Source: Polynucleobacter sp. AP-Sving-400A-A2 (GTDB lineage: Bacteria > Pseudomonadota > Gammaproteobacteria > Burkholderiales > Burkholderiaceae). Taken from it: a stretch of DNA of 64,000 nucleotides. Position 1 is the stretch's first letter. Every line of letters starts with the position of its first letter. Of this stretch, positions 1-8,491 are shown piece after piece. Location: contig NZ_CP061312.1 in the NCBI RefSeq assembly GCF_018688155.1, positions 868,001-932,000 on the forward strand. Reading direction: 5' to 3'. Position numbers and translations under genes: made by a program. Below the pieces are notes generated by a model. It was not told the origin of the DNA and searched no databases. It saw only the letters and a list, made by a program, of their open reading frames with translations.

Positions 1-671
1 CCAATGCCATAGCTTTGTGGATCAGCATCTTTATCTAAGGCAAACTTGGCTATCAGTTGTTTGCCTAAATGTCCGCGCGAACCCTCAGCGAATAAGGTGT
101 ATTTGGCACGCAATTCCATACCAAGCTGAAATTGATCGGTGGGTTGAGCTGCTTTATCCAAACCCATCGAGCCAGTGATGACGCCACAAACTGCGCCTTG
201 CTCGTTATAGAGAATTTCTGCAGCAGGAAAGCCTGGAAAGATTTCCACGCCTAGGTGCTCGGCTTGTTGACCTAGCCAGCGAGTGACGTTAGCCAAGCTG
301 ACAATATAGTTACCTTCATTTTTAAAGCAATGGGGCAGCATCCAATTGGGAACCTGAAATGCGCTCTCTTTGGTCAGAAACAAAAACTGATCTTGGTTAA
401 CCTCAGTATCTAGTGGCGCGCCTAGTTCTTTCCAGTTGGGGAAGAGTTCGGTTAACGCTTTGGGGTCCATGACGGCGCCAGACAAGATGTGCGCCCCGAT
501 TTCAGAGCCTTTTTCGAGCACGCAAACGCTAATCTCTTTGCCAGATTCATTGGCTAGCTGTTTTGCTTTGATGGCTGCGGACAATCCTGCAGGGCCACCG
601 CCTACGATGACGAGGTCATAGTCCATTGATTCTCTAGGTCCAAACTGTTCTAGTAATTCCTGGGCAGTCAT
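1..671 (-). CDS. Electron transfer flavoprotein-ubiquinone oxidoreductase, 5' part (cut by window edge)
   Basis: ETF-QO passes electrons from reduced electron-transfer flavoprotein (fed by acyl-CoA dehydrogenases) to membrane ubiquinone, using FAD and a 4Fe-4S cluster. About 223 N-terminal residues are present. The start reads MTAQELLEQFGPRESMDYDL and is followed at once by the FAD-binding VGGGPAGLSAA loop; the later GSEIGAHILSGAVMDP and VPNWMLPHCFKNEGNY stretches are typical of the family. The cluster-binding C-terminus lies outside the window. The ATG at 671 was chosen because family members have this short leader; an in-frame ATG at 626 just before the Rossmann strand is the alternative. 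The gene is divergent from scoA, and both serve acyl-CoA catabolism. Confidence 0.93.
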   Translation of the reverse strand, partial: MTAQELLEQFGPRESMDYDLVIVGGGPAGLSAAIKAKQLANESGKEISVCVLEKGSEIGAHILSGAVMDPKALTELFPNWKELGAPLDTEVNQDQFLFLTKESAFQVPNWMLPHCFKNEGNYIVSLANVTRWLGQQAEHLGVEIFPGFPAAEILYNEQGAVCGVITGSMGLDKAAQPTDQFQLGMELRAKYTLFAEGSRGHLGKQLIAKFALDKDADPQSYGI

Positions 672-786
672 TTCATTTCTCCGGCATTGCTTATTAATGG
701 GGGTGTTTTGAGCATTTCTGCCATTTTTAAAGCCCCAAGCTACAGCTCTAGTTTAGTTCTAAGTCATAAAAACCACGTAAGTACCC

Positions 787-802
787 AATGCCAATGGGCA
801 TT
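787..802. promoter_or_regulatory. Perfect 6-bp dyad upstream of scoA
   Basis: AATGCC and GGCATT flank a 4-base spacer in the 188-bp divergent gap between the ETF-QO gene and scoA, about 57 bp before the scoA start codon. There is no T-tract, so it is more likely a protein-binding site than a terminator. The binding factor is unknown, and a dyad this short could arise by chance. Confidence 0.25.
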
Positions 803-859
803 CGGCCTAAAGCGTTATGATTGCTTTTTTACCTTTTTTGGCAATATTAGGACTAATTT

Positions 860-1558
860 ATGAACAAAACTTACCCATCGGCTGTGGATGCCCTAAGGGA
901 TATCTTGAAGGATGGCCAAAAACTTGCTGTTGGCGGTTTTGGCTTGTGCGGTATTCCTGAGGCATTGATCGCTGCAGTTAAGGATCTTGGCGCACAAAAT
1001 TTGACGGCCATTGCCAATAATGCTGGCGTTGATGGCTTTGGCTTGGGCGTGTTGCTCAATTCAAGACAAGTAAAAAAAATGGTTGCCTCCTACGTGGGCG
1101 AGAACAAAGAATTTGAGCGTCAGTTTTTGGCTGGCGAGCTCGAGCTGGAATTTACTCCGCAAGGAACCCTAGCTGAGAAGTTGCGTGCTGGCGGTTGCGG
1201 TATTCCTGCTTTTTATACCAAGACTGGTGTAGGCACTTTAGTTGCTGAAGGTAAAGAGGAAAAAGAATTCGATGGTGAGAAGTACATCATGGAGCGCGCT
1301 ATCGTCTCGGATATTTCTCTAGTGAAGGCGTGGAAGGCTGATAAGTCAGGCAATTTAGTGTATCGCCTTACAGCTCGCAACTTTAATCCGATGGTAGCTA
1401 TGGCTGGCAAGATTACTGTTGCTGAAGTGGAAGAGATCGTGGAGAACGGCGAATTGGATCCTGATGAGATTCATACGCCAGGTATTTATGTGCATCGCTT
1501 GGTGCTGAACACTACGCCTGAGAAGCGTATTGAGCAACGCACTTTGTCTGCTGCTTAA
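860..1558 (+). CDS. scoA: Succinyl-CoA:3-ketoacid CoA transferase, subunit A
   Basis: Alpha subunit of a class I CoA transferase that moves CoA between succinyl-CoA and acetoacetate, letting the cell use ketone bodies or PHB-derived acetoacetate. The protein has 232 aa, normal for the subunit. Residues 18-33 ([16 protein letters not shown]) match the CoA-transferase family signature 1 around GGFxxxGxP, and [14 protein letters not shown] and the GCGIPAFYT region are also typical. An AGGA lies about 7 bases before the ATG. The B subunit follows after 50 bp, presumably in one operon. A beta-ketoadipate-type substrate cannot be excluded, but no aromatic-catabolism genes are nearby. Confidence 0.93.
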   Translation: MNKTYPSAVDALRDILKDGQKLAVGGFGLCGIPEALIAAVKDLGAQNLTAIANNAGVDGFGLGVLLNSRQVKKMVASYVGENKEFERQFLAGELELEFTPQGTLAEKLRAGGCGIPAFYTKTGVGTLVAEGKEEKEFDGEKYIMERAIVSDISLVKAWKADKSGNLVYRLTARNFNPMVAMAGKITVAEVEEIVENGELDPDEIHTPGIYVHRLVLNTTPEKRIEQRTLSAA

Positions 1559-1608
1559 TACTTTTAGACACCATATAAAAACAGTACAGAATATTTAGGA
1601 AGAACGAC

Positions 1609-2259
1609 ATGCCTTGGAATAGAGATGAAATGGCAGCACGTGCTGCTAAGGAATTAAAGGATGGTTATTACGTCAATTTAGGTATTGGCATGCCAACCTT
1701 GGTGGCTAATCATGTGCCAGAAGGCATGGAGGTGTGGCTCCAGTCTGAGAATGGTTTATTAGGTATTGGCCCATTTCCAACTGAAAAAACGATTGATGCG
1801 GATTTAATTAATGCGGGTAAGCAAACGATTACGACTTTGCCTGGCTCCTCCATTTTTTCTTCTGCAGATTCCTTTGGAATGATTCGTGGTGGAAAAATCA
1901 ATATTGCGATTTTGGGTGCAATGCAGGTCAGTGAGCATGGTGACTTAGCGAACTGGATGATTCCTGGCAAGATGGTGAAGGGCATGGGCGGCGCCATGGA
2001 CTTAGTTGCTGGAGTAAAGCATGTGGTTGTCTTGATGGAGCACGTTGCTAAGAAAAAAGACGGCACAGAAGAAATCAAGATTCTGCCTAAGTGCACTTTG
2101 CCATTAACGGGTGTAGGCGTTATCAGCCGCATCATTACCGACCTTTGTGTGCTCGACATCACGCCAAAGGGCCTGAAGTTGGTGGAGTTAGCCCCAGGCG
2201 TAAGCAAGGAGGAAGTCATATCCAAAACAGGCGCCCCTATTGATATGGCAGATTTCTAA
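1609..2259 (+). CDS. scoB: Succinyl-CoA:3-ketoacid CoA transferase, subunit B
   Basis: Beta subunit carrying the catalytic glutamate. LQSENG at residues 45-49 is the family signature 2, and Glu47 is expected to form the covalent glutamyl-CoA thioester. The 216 aa length is typical. [16 protein letters not shown] and the [10 protein letters not shown] stretch (residues 23-32) are standard for ScoB. AGGAAG lies a few bases before the ATG. It is paired with scoA directly upstream and should form an alpha2-beta2 enzyme in the cytoplasm. No transcription terminator is evident before the next gene. Confidence 0.94.
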   Translation: MPWNRDEMAARAAKELKDGYYVNLGIGMPTLVANHVPEGMEVWLQSENGLLGIGPFPTEKTIDADLINAGKQTITTLPGSSIFSSADSFGMIRGGKINIAILGAMQVSEHGDLANWMIPGKMVKGMGGAMDLVAGVKHVVVLMEHVAKKKDGTEEIKILPKCTLPLTGVGVISRIITDLCVLDITPKGLKLVELAPGVSKEEVISKTGAPIDMADF

Positions 2260-2317
2260 TTACATGATTCTGGTTAAAGGTCTACGCCAAACGAATCAAT
2301 TGCTTACAATGTGAGGC

Positions 2318-3334
2318 ATGAATATTTACATTCGTAAGGCCAAATTTGGCAGTATTTCGACCCTGGCTGTATTTGCCCTGACCGGGCTCTTCAATGCTGT
2401 CTATGCTCAAGGGCCAAACTCAACTGAGCCCAAGCTAGCAGTGGTCTTAAATTCCGGCGAGGCTACTGTTAGCTTGATTGATATGCCCAGTCGCAAAGTG
2501 ATCAAGACATTGCCGGTTGGAAAAGAGCCTCATCACTTGATGATGACCCCTGATCAAAAGACTTTGCTGATTGCCAATGCTGCAGGCAATGATGTTGTGC
2601 TGATGAATCCTACCACTGGTGAGTTGACTGGCAGGATACCGGACATCATTGATCCGTACCAAATTGGTTATTCGCCCAATCATAAGTGGTTTGTTGCAAA
2701 CGGTAATCGTTTGGATAGGGTGGATGTGTATCACGCGCAGGGTGCAGATCTCAAGTTGGCTAAAGCAATCAAGCTTGGCAAGACACCAAGTCATGTCGCA
2801 TTCACGGCAGATAGCAAGATCGCTTTTATTACTTTGCAAGACTCGAATGAGCTTGCGGCAATTGATTTGGACACCCAGACTGTCCTTTGGAAGATCACCA
2901 CGGGTAAGGTGCCAGCAGGAGTCTGGCTGACACCTGGCGATCAATACCTATTAATTGGTATTACTGGTGAGGACTATGTCCAAGTGATTGATTGGAAAAC
3001 CCGTAAAGAGGTAAAACGAATCTTTACTGGAAAGGGCGCTCATAACTTCAGACCCTTAGGCGATAAAAAGCATGTGTTCGTAAGCAACCGTATTGCGTCA
3101 AGCATCAGCATGATTAATATGCAGACCTTAGAAAAGACGGGTGATATCACTGGGCTACCAGCAGGTCCTGATGATATGGAAATTACGCCTGACGGAAAAA
3201 CCATGTGGGTTACTCTGCGCTTCTCTAAAAAGGTTGGAGTCATTGATATTCCTTCGATGAAGTTAGTCTCGGTAATTCCTGTTGGTAGATCCCCTCATGG
3301 TGTTTTCTTTACGCCGCGTGCTAGCTGGGAATAG
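2318..3334 (+). CDS. YVTN-type beta-propeller protein, exported
   Basis: A 338 aa secreted protein. Residues 1-30 form a signal peptide (basic start, hydrophobic core, likely cut after VYA). The rest is repeated beta-propeller blades of the 40-residue YVTN type: GEATVSLIDMPSRKVIKTLPVGKEPHHLMMTPD, later IAAIDLDTQTVLW-like blades, and a final SVIPVGRSPHGVFF blade. Such proteins sit in the periplasm or on the surface, and some accompany quinoprotein or cytochrome systems; no enzymatic motif is visible here. It ends 9 bp before the deacetylase gene, so the two are probably co-transcribed. The molecular function is unknown. Confidence 0.85.
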   Translation: MNIYIRKAKFGSISTLAVFALTGLFNAVYAQGPNSTEPKLAVVLNSGEATVSLIDMPSRKVIKTLPVGKEPHHLMMTPDQKTLLIANAAGNDVVLMNPTTGELTGRIPDIIDPYQIGYSPNHKWFVANGNRLDRVDVYHAQGADLKLAKAIKLGKTPSHVAFTADSKIAFITLQDSNELAAIDLDTQTVLWKITTGKVPAGVWLTPGDQYLLIGITGEDYVQVIDWKTRKEVKRIFTGKGAHNFRPLGDKKHVFVSNRIASSISMINMQTLEKTGDITGLPAGPDDMEITPDGKTMWVTLRFSKKVGVIDIPSMKLVSVIPVGRSPHGVFFTPRASWE

Positions 3335-3343
3335 CCCAATTAG

Positions 3344-4114
3344 ATGTATTTGAATGCGATCCTCGTTCGACTGACGGCATTCATTGTTTTGGTGGCATGC
3401 TCCTCGCTGGGTATTGCACAGGAGGCGAATTGTAAAAAAACGGTTCATCTGACTTTTGATACTGGCAATATGTCTGTAGCGCAAACGATCGCCGACATTT
3501 TGAATCGTCAAAATGTGAAAGCTACCTTTTTTCTGGCGAATGAAAAAACCAGCCGCGGTGATTTTTCTTTAGACGATTCTTGGAAATCGTATTGGCAAGA
3601 TCGCGTTCGTGAAGGCCATCACTTTGGCAGTCATACCTACGACCATGTGTACTTTGTGAAGGACGGCCCAAGCGGAGAGATTTTTGCAAAGCCACAATTT
3701 GGACCAAAGGCTGGAGTGACCACACTTTACAACGAAGCGGCTTATTGCCGAGAAATCCGACGAGTAGATGAGCGCTTTAAAGAGTTAACCAGCACCAGTA
3801 TTCAAAAAATTTGGCGTGCTCCTGGCGGGAAAACCTCACCCCGTTCGATCAGGATGGGCGATCAATGCGCTTATCAGCATATTGGCTGGAATGCTGCGGG
3901 CTTTTTGGGTGATGAGTTGAGCTCACAGACGCACCCCAACAAAGTGCTTTTGGATAAGGCCAGTAGTCAACTTCAGGATGGCGATATCGCCATGGCCCAC
4001 TTGGGCATTTGGTCGCGCAAGGATCCTTGGGCTCCGGCGGTATTAGAGCAGCTGATATTGAATTTGAAAGCTCGAGGGTTTTGTTTTGCAACCCTGCCAA
4101 AACGGGATAAATAA
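3344..4114 (+). CDS. Polysaccharide deacetylase (NodB-like), exported, atypical motif 1
   Basis: A 256 aa carbohydrate esterase family 4-type protein. The N-terminus is hydrophobic; LVAC at residues 16-19 resembles a lipobox, so it may be a lipoprotein, otherwise it is a Sec-exported protein. NodB motif 1 reads HLTFDTGNMS where most members have TFDDGP, so the second Asp, normally a metal ligand, is Thr. Motif 2 (GSHTYDH) keeps both metal histidines. WRAPGGKTSP corresponds to motif 3, and AMAHLGIW supplies the late catalytic His region. The substrate (peptidoglycan, exopolysaccharide or other) is not evident. The stop codon directly abuts the GTG start of the next gene. Confidence 0.8.
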   Translation: MYLNAILVRLTAFIVLVACSSLGIAQEANCKKTVHLTFDTGNMSVAQTIADILNRQNVKATFFLANEKTSRGDFSLDDSWKSYWQDRVREGHHFGSHTYDHVYFVKDGPSGEIFAKPQFGPKAGVTTLYNEAAYCREIRRVDERFKELTSTSIQKIWRAPGGKTSPRSIRMGDQCAYQHIGWNAAGFLGDELSSQTHPNKVLLDKASSQLQDGDIAMAHLGIWSRKDPWAPAVLEQLILNLKARGFCFATLPKRDK

Positions 4115-5107
4115 GTGACAATTGAGTTTATGGATTCAAACCCTCTGTCAGCCGCCATCGCTTCAGCCTACGCTAGCGTTCAAGAATTCTTGTTCACCTA
4201 TGTGGCTGGGCCAATTTTGTATCAATTTGACCTGATGTCGATGGCTGAGGACGTATTTGACGGTATTGACTGGTTTTTATTTGGATGCATTCAGATCTTC
4301 TTGATTGCTGTCATTCTCAGAGTCTGGGAAAGATTTTCCCCGGCAGAGATACAAGAGCGGTTTGCAAAGAACTCTAAGGCAGATATTTTTTACACCTTGT
4401 TTCATCGCCTGGGCATTTTTCATGGCCTGATTTTTATTACTTTGTCTGGATTTTTCTTTCAGATTGATTCAGTCCTACATGATTTTCGTTTTGGCAGACT
4501 GAATGTGGAGTCCTGGTGGCCACCAGTGACATCGATACCCTTGGTAAGTTTTTGTATCTACTTTATATTGCTTGATTTTGTAGAATATTTATATCACCGA
4601 TCCTCCCATGTGTTTAATTGGTGGTGGAAACTGCATGCCTTGCATCATAGTCAAACAGTGATGACTGCTTGGTCAGATGATCGCAATCATATTGTCGATG
4701 ACATCATGCACGCGTTTGTGTTTTCCTTCTTTGCTCTTTTGTTTGGGGTATCACCTGCCCAATTTATTGTGTTGGTGGTATTGAGCCAACTCATTCAGAG
4801 CTGGCAACATGCTAATTTAAAGATTGATCTCGGACCTTTTAAATATGTATTGATTTCTCCAATGTATCACCGCTTGCATCACGCGGTAGGTTACGGTCAT
4901 GAGGCTAAAGGTAAGCCAGGTGTTTTAGGTGGCTGTAACTTTGGCGTCTTGTTTCCTTGGTGGGACATGGTTTTCAATACTGCCATCTTTTCAAAAGAGG
5001 TTCATCCTACTGGAGTCAGAGATTTAGATTTGTCACCCAATGTATTGCGGCACCAGTGGCAGAGTCTCATGCTCTCGATCCGAGAAATCTTTCCCAAAGC
5101 AAAATAG
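4115..5107 (+). CDS. Sterol desaturase / fatty acid hydroxylase family membrane protein
   Basis: A 330 aa integral membrane di-iron protein of the fatty-acid-hydroxylase superfamily. Four to five hydrophobic segments alternate with histidine clusters: YHRSSH and HALHHS near residues 163-182, DDIMHAF, and YHRLHHA near residue 251. These should hold a non-haem di-iron centre that hydroxylates or desaturates a lipid; the substrate is unknown. The GTG start immediately follows the deacetylase stop, suggesting translational coupling; an in-frame ATG at 4130 is an equally plausible start, as neither has a strong Shine-Dalgarno. The surrounding cluster hints at an envelope-lipid role, which is inference. 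Confidence 0.82.
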   Translation: MTIEFMDSNPLSAAIASAYASVQEFLFTYVAGPILYQFDLMSMAEDVFDGIDWFLFGCIQIFLIAVILRVWERFSPAEIQERFAKNSKADIFYTLFHRLGIFHGLIFITLSGFFFQIDSVLHDFRFGRLNVESWWPPVTSIPLVSFCIYFILLDFVEYLYHRSSHVFNWWWKLHALHHSQTVMTAWSDDRNHIVDDIMHAFVFSFFALLFGVSPAQFIVLVVLSQLIQSWQHANLKIDLGPFKYVLISPMYHRLHHAVGYGHEAKGKPGVLGGCNFGVLFPWWDMVFNTAIFSKEVHPTGVRDLDLSPNVLRHQWQSLMLSIREIFPKAK

Positions 5108-5141
5108 AAGTTAGTAGTTCACACAGCAGCAATGAAAATTT

Positions 5142-6011
5142 ATGAATAGCATGCAGCAAGTTTTTAAGTCTTTTGGCTTAGCTTTAGTTGGTGTGATGCA
5201 TCCCAAAATGCTATGGCTTAGTCTACGTCCCTTTTTAATTGTCTCGGTCTTGTGGGGCGTTTTAATTTGGCTAACTTGGACGCCAGCATTGGAGATGCTG
5301 AGTGCTTTTCTGACAGCATCCATATTTACTAGCTGGATTGCGGATGGTTTGATCTGGGCTGGCTTCGAGGGTGCACGTGCATGGATCGCGCCACTCTTTT
5401 TTGTGATGTTACTGATTCCTTTAATCTCTATTAGTTTATTGGTTTTCATTGCTTTGACGACTGTGCCAACCATCGTCAAGGTGGTTGCGCGGCAATATTC
5501 TTATAAAGACATTGCCAAGAAAAATGGCGGTGGTTTGTTGGGTAGTTTTGCCTATACCCTGTGGTCAGCTTTGATCTGTTTGGGGCTAGTGATGCTCACT
5601 TTGCCAGTGTGGTGGATTCCGCCACTAGTTGCTGTTTTGCCACCATTGCTCTGGGGCTGGTTGACTATGCGCTTGATGTCTTACGATGTATTAGCGCTGC
5701 ATGCTACTGCAGAAGAGCGCGATATCCTGTTGCATCAATACCGTTGGCCACTATTGGCGATGGGAATTGTTTCTGGGATGTTGGGAGCGGTACCTACCTT
5801 TTTCTGGGCAACTTCTGTTTTAGCTTTGGTTTTATTTCCTATAGTCAGTTTTGTTGCGCTCTGGATCTATTCTTTAATCTTTGTTTTTGCTGCGCTCTGG
5901 TTTACACATTACTTGCTTGAGGCTTTAAAAGAATTGCGTAGTAATGAGTTGGATCGATCTTTAAATATTGAAGCGCGTGTTATTGATACGGAGTTACCTA
6001 CCCATGGTTGA
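5142..6011 (+). CDS. EI24 domain-containing membrane protein
   Basis: A 289 aa protein with about six hydrophobic helices, including LRPFLIVSVLWGVLIWLTW (residues 27-45), a segment around PLFFVMLLIPLISISLLVFI, and later ones near residues 145-175 and 205-255. MHPKMLWLSLRPF and RQYSYKDIAKKNGGG resemble the EI24/CysZ-like family common in Burkholderiales. CysZ imports sulfate, but the burkholderial EI24 proteins have no proven substrate, so no transport role is assigned. The end overlaps the start of the next gene by 8 bp, pointing to coupled translation. Confidence 0.8.
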   Translation: MNSMQQVFKSFGLALVGVMHPKMLWLSLRPFLIVSVLWGVLIWLTWTPALEMLSAFLTASIFTSWIADGLIWAGFEGARAWIAPLFFVMLLIPLISISLLVFIALTTVPTIVKVVARQYSYKDIAKKNGGGLLGSFAYTLWSALICLGLVMLTLPVWWIPPLVAVLPPLLWGWLTMRLMSYDVLALHATAEERDILLHQYRWPLLAMGIVSGMLGAVPTFFWATSVLALVLFPIVSFVALWIYSLIFVFAALWFTHYLLEALKELRSNELDRSLNIEARVIDTELPTHG

Positions 6012-6867
6012 GGTATTAAGAAATCCGAGTGTCGAGGACTCCGAAGTGAATACGCGTCGTTTCGGTTTAATTGTGATTGGTGATGAAATTTTGTCTGGTC
6101 GTCGTCAAGACAAGCATCTCAGTAAATTGATTGAGCTTTTAAATGAGCGTGGCCTAAGCTTATCTTGGGCTAAATATGTTGCAGACGATCCCGAGCAAAT
6201 TACCGCTACCTTGAAAGACAGCTTTGCAAGTGGTGATGTGGTTTTTAGTACTGGTGGCATCGGAGCTACGCCTGACGACCACACGAGACAATGTGCTGCC
6301 TTAGCTTTGGGTACAAAAACGCAATTACACGCGACTGCACAAGAGCTTATTGCAGGACGTATTCGGATCATGGCAGAGGGCGATCCCATGAAGGCGGATC
6401 TGAGTACTGCAGAAAATCAGCATCGCTTTAAGATGGGGGAGTTTCCAATTGGGAGCGACATCATCCCAAATCCCTATAACCAGATCCCGGGTTTTTCGAT
6501 TCGCGAGCACTATTTTGTGCCTGGCTTTCCTGTCATGGCTGCGCCCATGATGGCCTGGTGCTTGGATACCTACTATCAGAATTTATTTCATCGCGAAAAC
6601 TGGGCAGAGCAAAGCTATATTGTTCCAAAAGGGATTGAATCCGTTCTCACCCCTTTAATGGAGCGTATCGAGGCTTCTTATCCAGGTGTCAAGGTCTTCA
6701 GCCTCCCGTCAGTAGGCGATTCATCTAGAGGCGGTGTCTATGCCGAGCGGCATATTGAATTGGGTATCAAGGGCAATGCTAGCCTCTTGGATGATGCTTG
6801 GATTGCCTTGCGTACAGGCACCGAGGCCTTGGGTTATGTAATTCATGATATTTCAAAATCTGATTAA
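6004..6867 (+). CDS. Molybdopterin-binding / CinA N-terminal domain protein
   Basis: A 287 aa protein whose core (residues about 18-190) is the MoCF-biosynthesis/CinA-type fold: GLIVIGDEILSGRRQDKHL at the start, then VFSTGGIGATPDDHTRQ, the phosphate/pterin-binding loop of the family. Stand-alone members without the CinA deamidase domain are usually annotated competence/damage-inducible protein A-like and their role is unclear. The ATG at 6004 overlaps the EI24 stop by 8 bp and is preferred over an upstream in-frame TTG at 5968. Last gene of the scoA-side plus-strand run before the glnA promoter. Confidence 0.8.
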   Translation: MVEVLRNPSVEDSEVNTRRFGLIVIGDEILSGRRQDKHLSKLIELLNERGLSLSWAKYVADDPEQITATLKDSFASGDVVFSTGGIGATPDDHTRQCAALALGTKTQLHATAQELIAGRIRIMAEGDPMKADLSTAENQHRFKMGEFPIGSDIIPNPYNQIPGFSIREHYFVPGFPVMAAPMMAWCLDTYYQNLFHRENWAEQSYIVPKGIESVLTPLMERIEASYPGVKVFSLPSVGDSSRGGVYAERHIELGIKGNASLLDDAWIALRTGTEALGYVIHDISKSD

Positions 6868-6882
6868 GCACTAGTTTGGTGC
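6868..6882. promoter_or_regulatory. Distal NtrC-type enhancer dyad upstream of glnA
   Basis: GCAC-N7-GTGC, the core geometry of NtrC (GlnG) binding sites, immediately after the stop of the preceding gene. It lies about 111 bp upstream of the GC of the candidate -12 element and 52 bp (about five helical turns) from a second copy at 6920, so both would face the same side of the helix. The arms match; the inner CA/TG positions of the full consensus do not match perfectly. Confidence 0.6.
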
Positions 6883-6919
6883 AAATATAGCTATTTATAG
6901 GGTTTTGAGAGGCTTTTCA

Positions 6920-6934
6920 GCACTTAATTAGTGC
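6920..6934. promoter_or_regulatory. Proximal NtrC-type enhancer dyad upstream of glnA
   Basis: A second GCAC-N7-GTGC dyad (GCACTTAATTAGTGC) with the same 15-bp geometry as the site at 6868. Paired sites about five turns apart upstream of a sigma-54 promoter are the classic glnA arrangement, and the genes for NtrB and NtrC follow glnA. The factor assignment is inference from motif and context. Confidence 0.65.
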
Positions 6935-6985
6935 AATAATGACTGTTCCCGTTTGTTTGCTTCAGTAAATTAGATACATCCCAAG

Positions 6986-6999
6986 GGCATATTTGATGC
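6986..6999 (+). promoter_or_regulatory. Candidate sigma-54 (-24/-12) promoter of glnA
   Basis: GG-N10-GC (GGCATATTTGATGC) has the invariant GG and GC of sigma-54 promoters at exact spacing; the flanks GGGCAT and GATGCT resemble the TGGCAC and TTGC blocks only in part. The predicted start of transcription is near 7011, giving a leader of about 54 bases. It lies 51-118 bp downstream of the two NtrC-type dyads. Confidence 0.55.
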
Positions 7000-7064
7000 T
7001 TGGAATAAACAAGGGTGTACACCTTAGGTTTGTATTCCGAATTCAGTTAATAGAGGAGATTTGC

Positions 7065-8480
7065 ATGACGAAGACCGTCGCTGATGTGATGAAGTTGGTT
7101 AAAGAGAAAGAATGTACTTTCGTTGATTTCCGCTTTGTAGATACAAAGGGTAAAGAGCAACACACAACGGTACCTATTTCCCATTTTGACGAAGACAAGT
7201 TTGAGAGCGGTCATGCGTTTGACGGTTCATCTATTGCTGGTTGGAAAGGTATTGAAGCCTCAGATATGTTGTTGATGCCAGATCCAACAGCTTGCTACAT
7301 CGATCCTTTCTATGAAGAGCCAACCTTGGTAATCACATGCGATGTGATCGAGCCTTCAGATGGCAAAGGTTACGACCGCGACCCACGTTCGATTGCGAAG
7401 CGTGCTGAGTCCTATTTGAAGAGTACTGGTTTAGGCGATACGGCCTTCTTTGGTCCTGAGCCAGAATTCTTTATTTTTGATGGCGTCCGTTGGGGTGCTG
7501 ACATGCAAGGTTGTTTTGTTAAGGTAGATTCTGAAGAGGCCCCATGGTCTTCGGCTGCTGAAATCGAGGGTGGCAATACCGGACATCGTCCAGGTAAAAA
7601 GGGTGGTTACTTCCCAGTTGCTCCAGTAGATACATTCCATGACATGCGTTCTGAAATGTGTTTGATACTAGAATCTTTGGGTATTCCAGTTGAAGTGCAT
7701 CACCATGAAGTTGCTGGTCAAGGTCAAAACGAATTAGGTACAAAGTTCAGCACGTTAGTTCAACGTGCTGACTGGACTATCTGGCAGAAATACGTTGTTC
7801 AAAACGTTGCTCACGCTTACGGTAAGACAGCCACATTTATGCCTAAACCTATTGTTGGCGACAACGGTTCTGGTATGCACGTTCACCAATCTATTTGGAA
7901 GAATGGCGAGAACTTGTTTGCTGGTAACGGCTACGCAGGTTTGTCAGAGTTCGCATTGTTCTATATCGGCGGCATCATTAAGCACGCTAAAGCATTGAAT
8001 GCGATCACCAACCCAGGTACAAACTCATACAAGCGTTTAGTCCCAGGCTTTGAGGCTCCAGTGAAGTTGGCTTACTCTGCGCGTAACCGTTCTGCTTCGA
8101 TTCGCATTCCACACGTTTCAAGCCCTAAGGGTCGTCGTATCGAAACTCGCTTCCCTGATCCTTTGGCTAACCCATACCTCTGCTTCTCAGCATTGATGAT
8201 GGCAGGTCTAGATGGTATTCAGAACAAGATTCATCCAGGTGAAGCTGCTGACAAGAACTTGTATGACTTGCCACCAGAAGAAGATGCAAAGATCCCAACC
8301 GTTTGCGCAAGCTTGGAAGAGGCGTTGGAAGCTTTGAACAAAGACCGTGAGTTCTTAACTCGTGGCGGTGTCTTTACAGACTCTATGATTGACGCATATA
8401 TCGCTTTGAAGATGGAAGATGTCACACGTTTCCGTATGACTACTCATCCAATCGAATTCGATATGTACTACTCCCTGTAA
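7065..8480 (+). CDS. glnA: Glutamine synthetase, type I
   Basis: Makes glutamine from glutamate, ammonium and ATP; the dodecameric central enzyme of ammonium assimilation. From the ATG at 7065 (GAGGAG at 7053-7058 as ribosome binding site) the protein has 471 aa, the standard GSI length. Visible family features are [17 protein letters not shown], the [10 protein letters not shown] catalytic region, NRSASIRIP and [10 protein letters not shown], whose Tyr400 is the likely adenylylation site. A longer reading from 6993 lacks family support and would overlap the -24/-12 element. Expression is probably NtrC/sigma-54 controlled. NtrB and NtrC genes follow directly. Confidence 0.97.
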   Translation: MTKTVADVMKLVKEKECTFVDFRFVDTKGKEQHTTVPISHFDEDKFESGHAFDGSSIAGWKGIEASDMLLMPDPTACYIDPFYEEPTLVITCDVIEPSDGKGYDRDPRSIAKRAESYLKSTGLGDTAFFGPEPEFFIFDGVRWGADMQGCFVKVDSEEAPWSSAAEIEGGNTGHRPGKKGGYFPVAPVDTFHDMRSEMCLILESLGIPVEVHHHEVAGQGQNELGTKFSTLVQRADWTIWQKYVVQNVAHAYGKTATFMPKPIVGDNGSGMHVHQSIWKNGENLFAGNGYAGLSEFALFYIGGIIKHAKALNAITNPGTNSYKRLVPGFEAPVKLAYSARNRSASIRIPHVSSPKGRRIETRFPDPLANPYLCFSALMMAGLDGIQNKIHPGEAADKNLYDLPPEEDAKIPTVCASLEEALEALNKDREFLTRGGVFTDSMIDAYIALKMEDVTRFRMTTHPIEFDMYYSL

Positions 8481-8491
8481 GCGAAGGAGAA

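Noticed and set aside
1710-2225. A 171-codon minus-strand frame opposite scoB
   Set aside because: It is antisense to a gene with a perfect CoA-transferase signature and shows no family features.
5968-6003. TTG start giving 12 extra residues for the CinA-domain protein
   Set aside because: The ATG at 6004 overlaps the upstream stop in the usual way and the extra residues are unlike the family.
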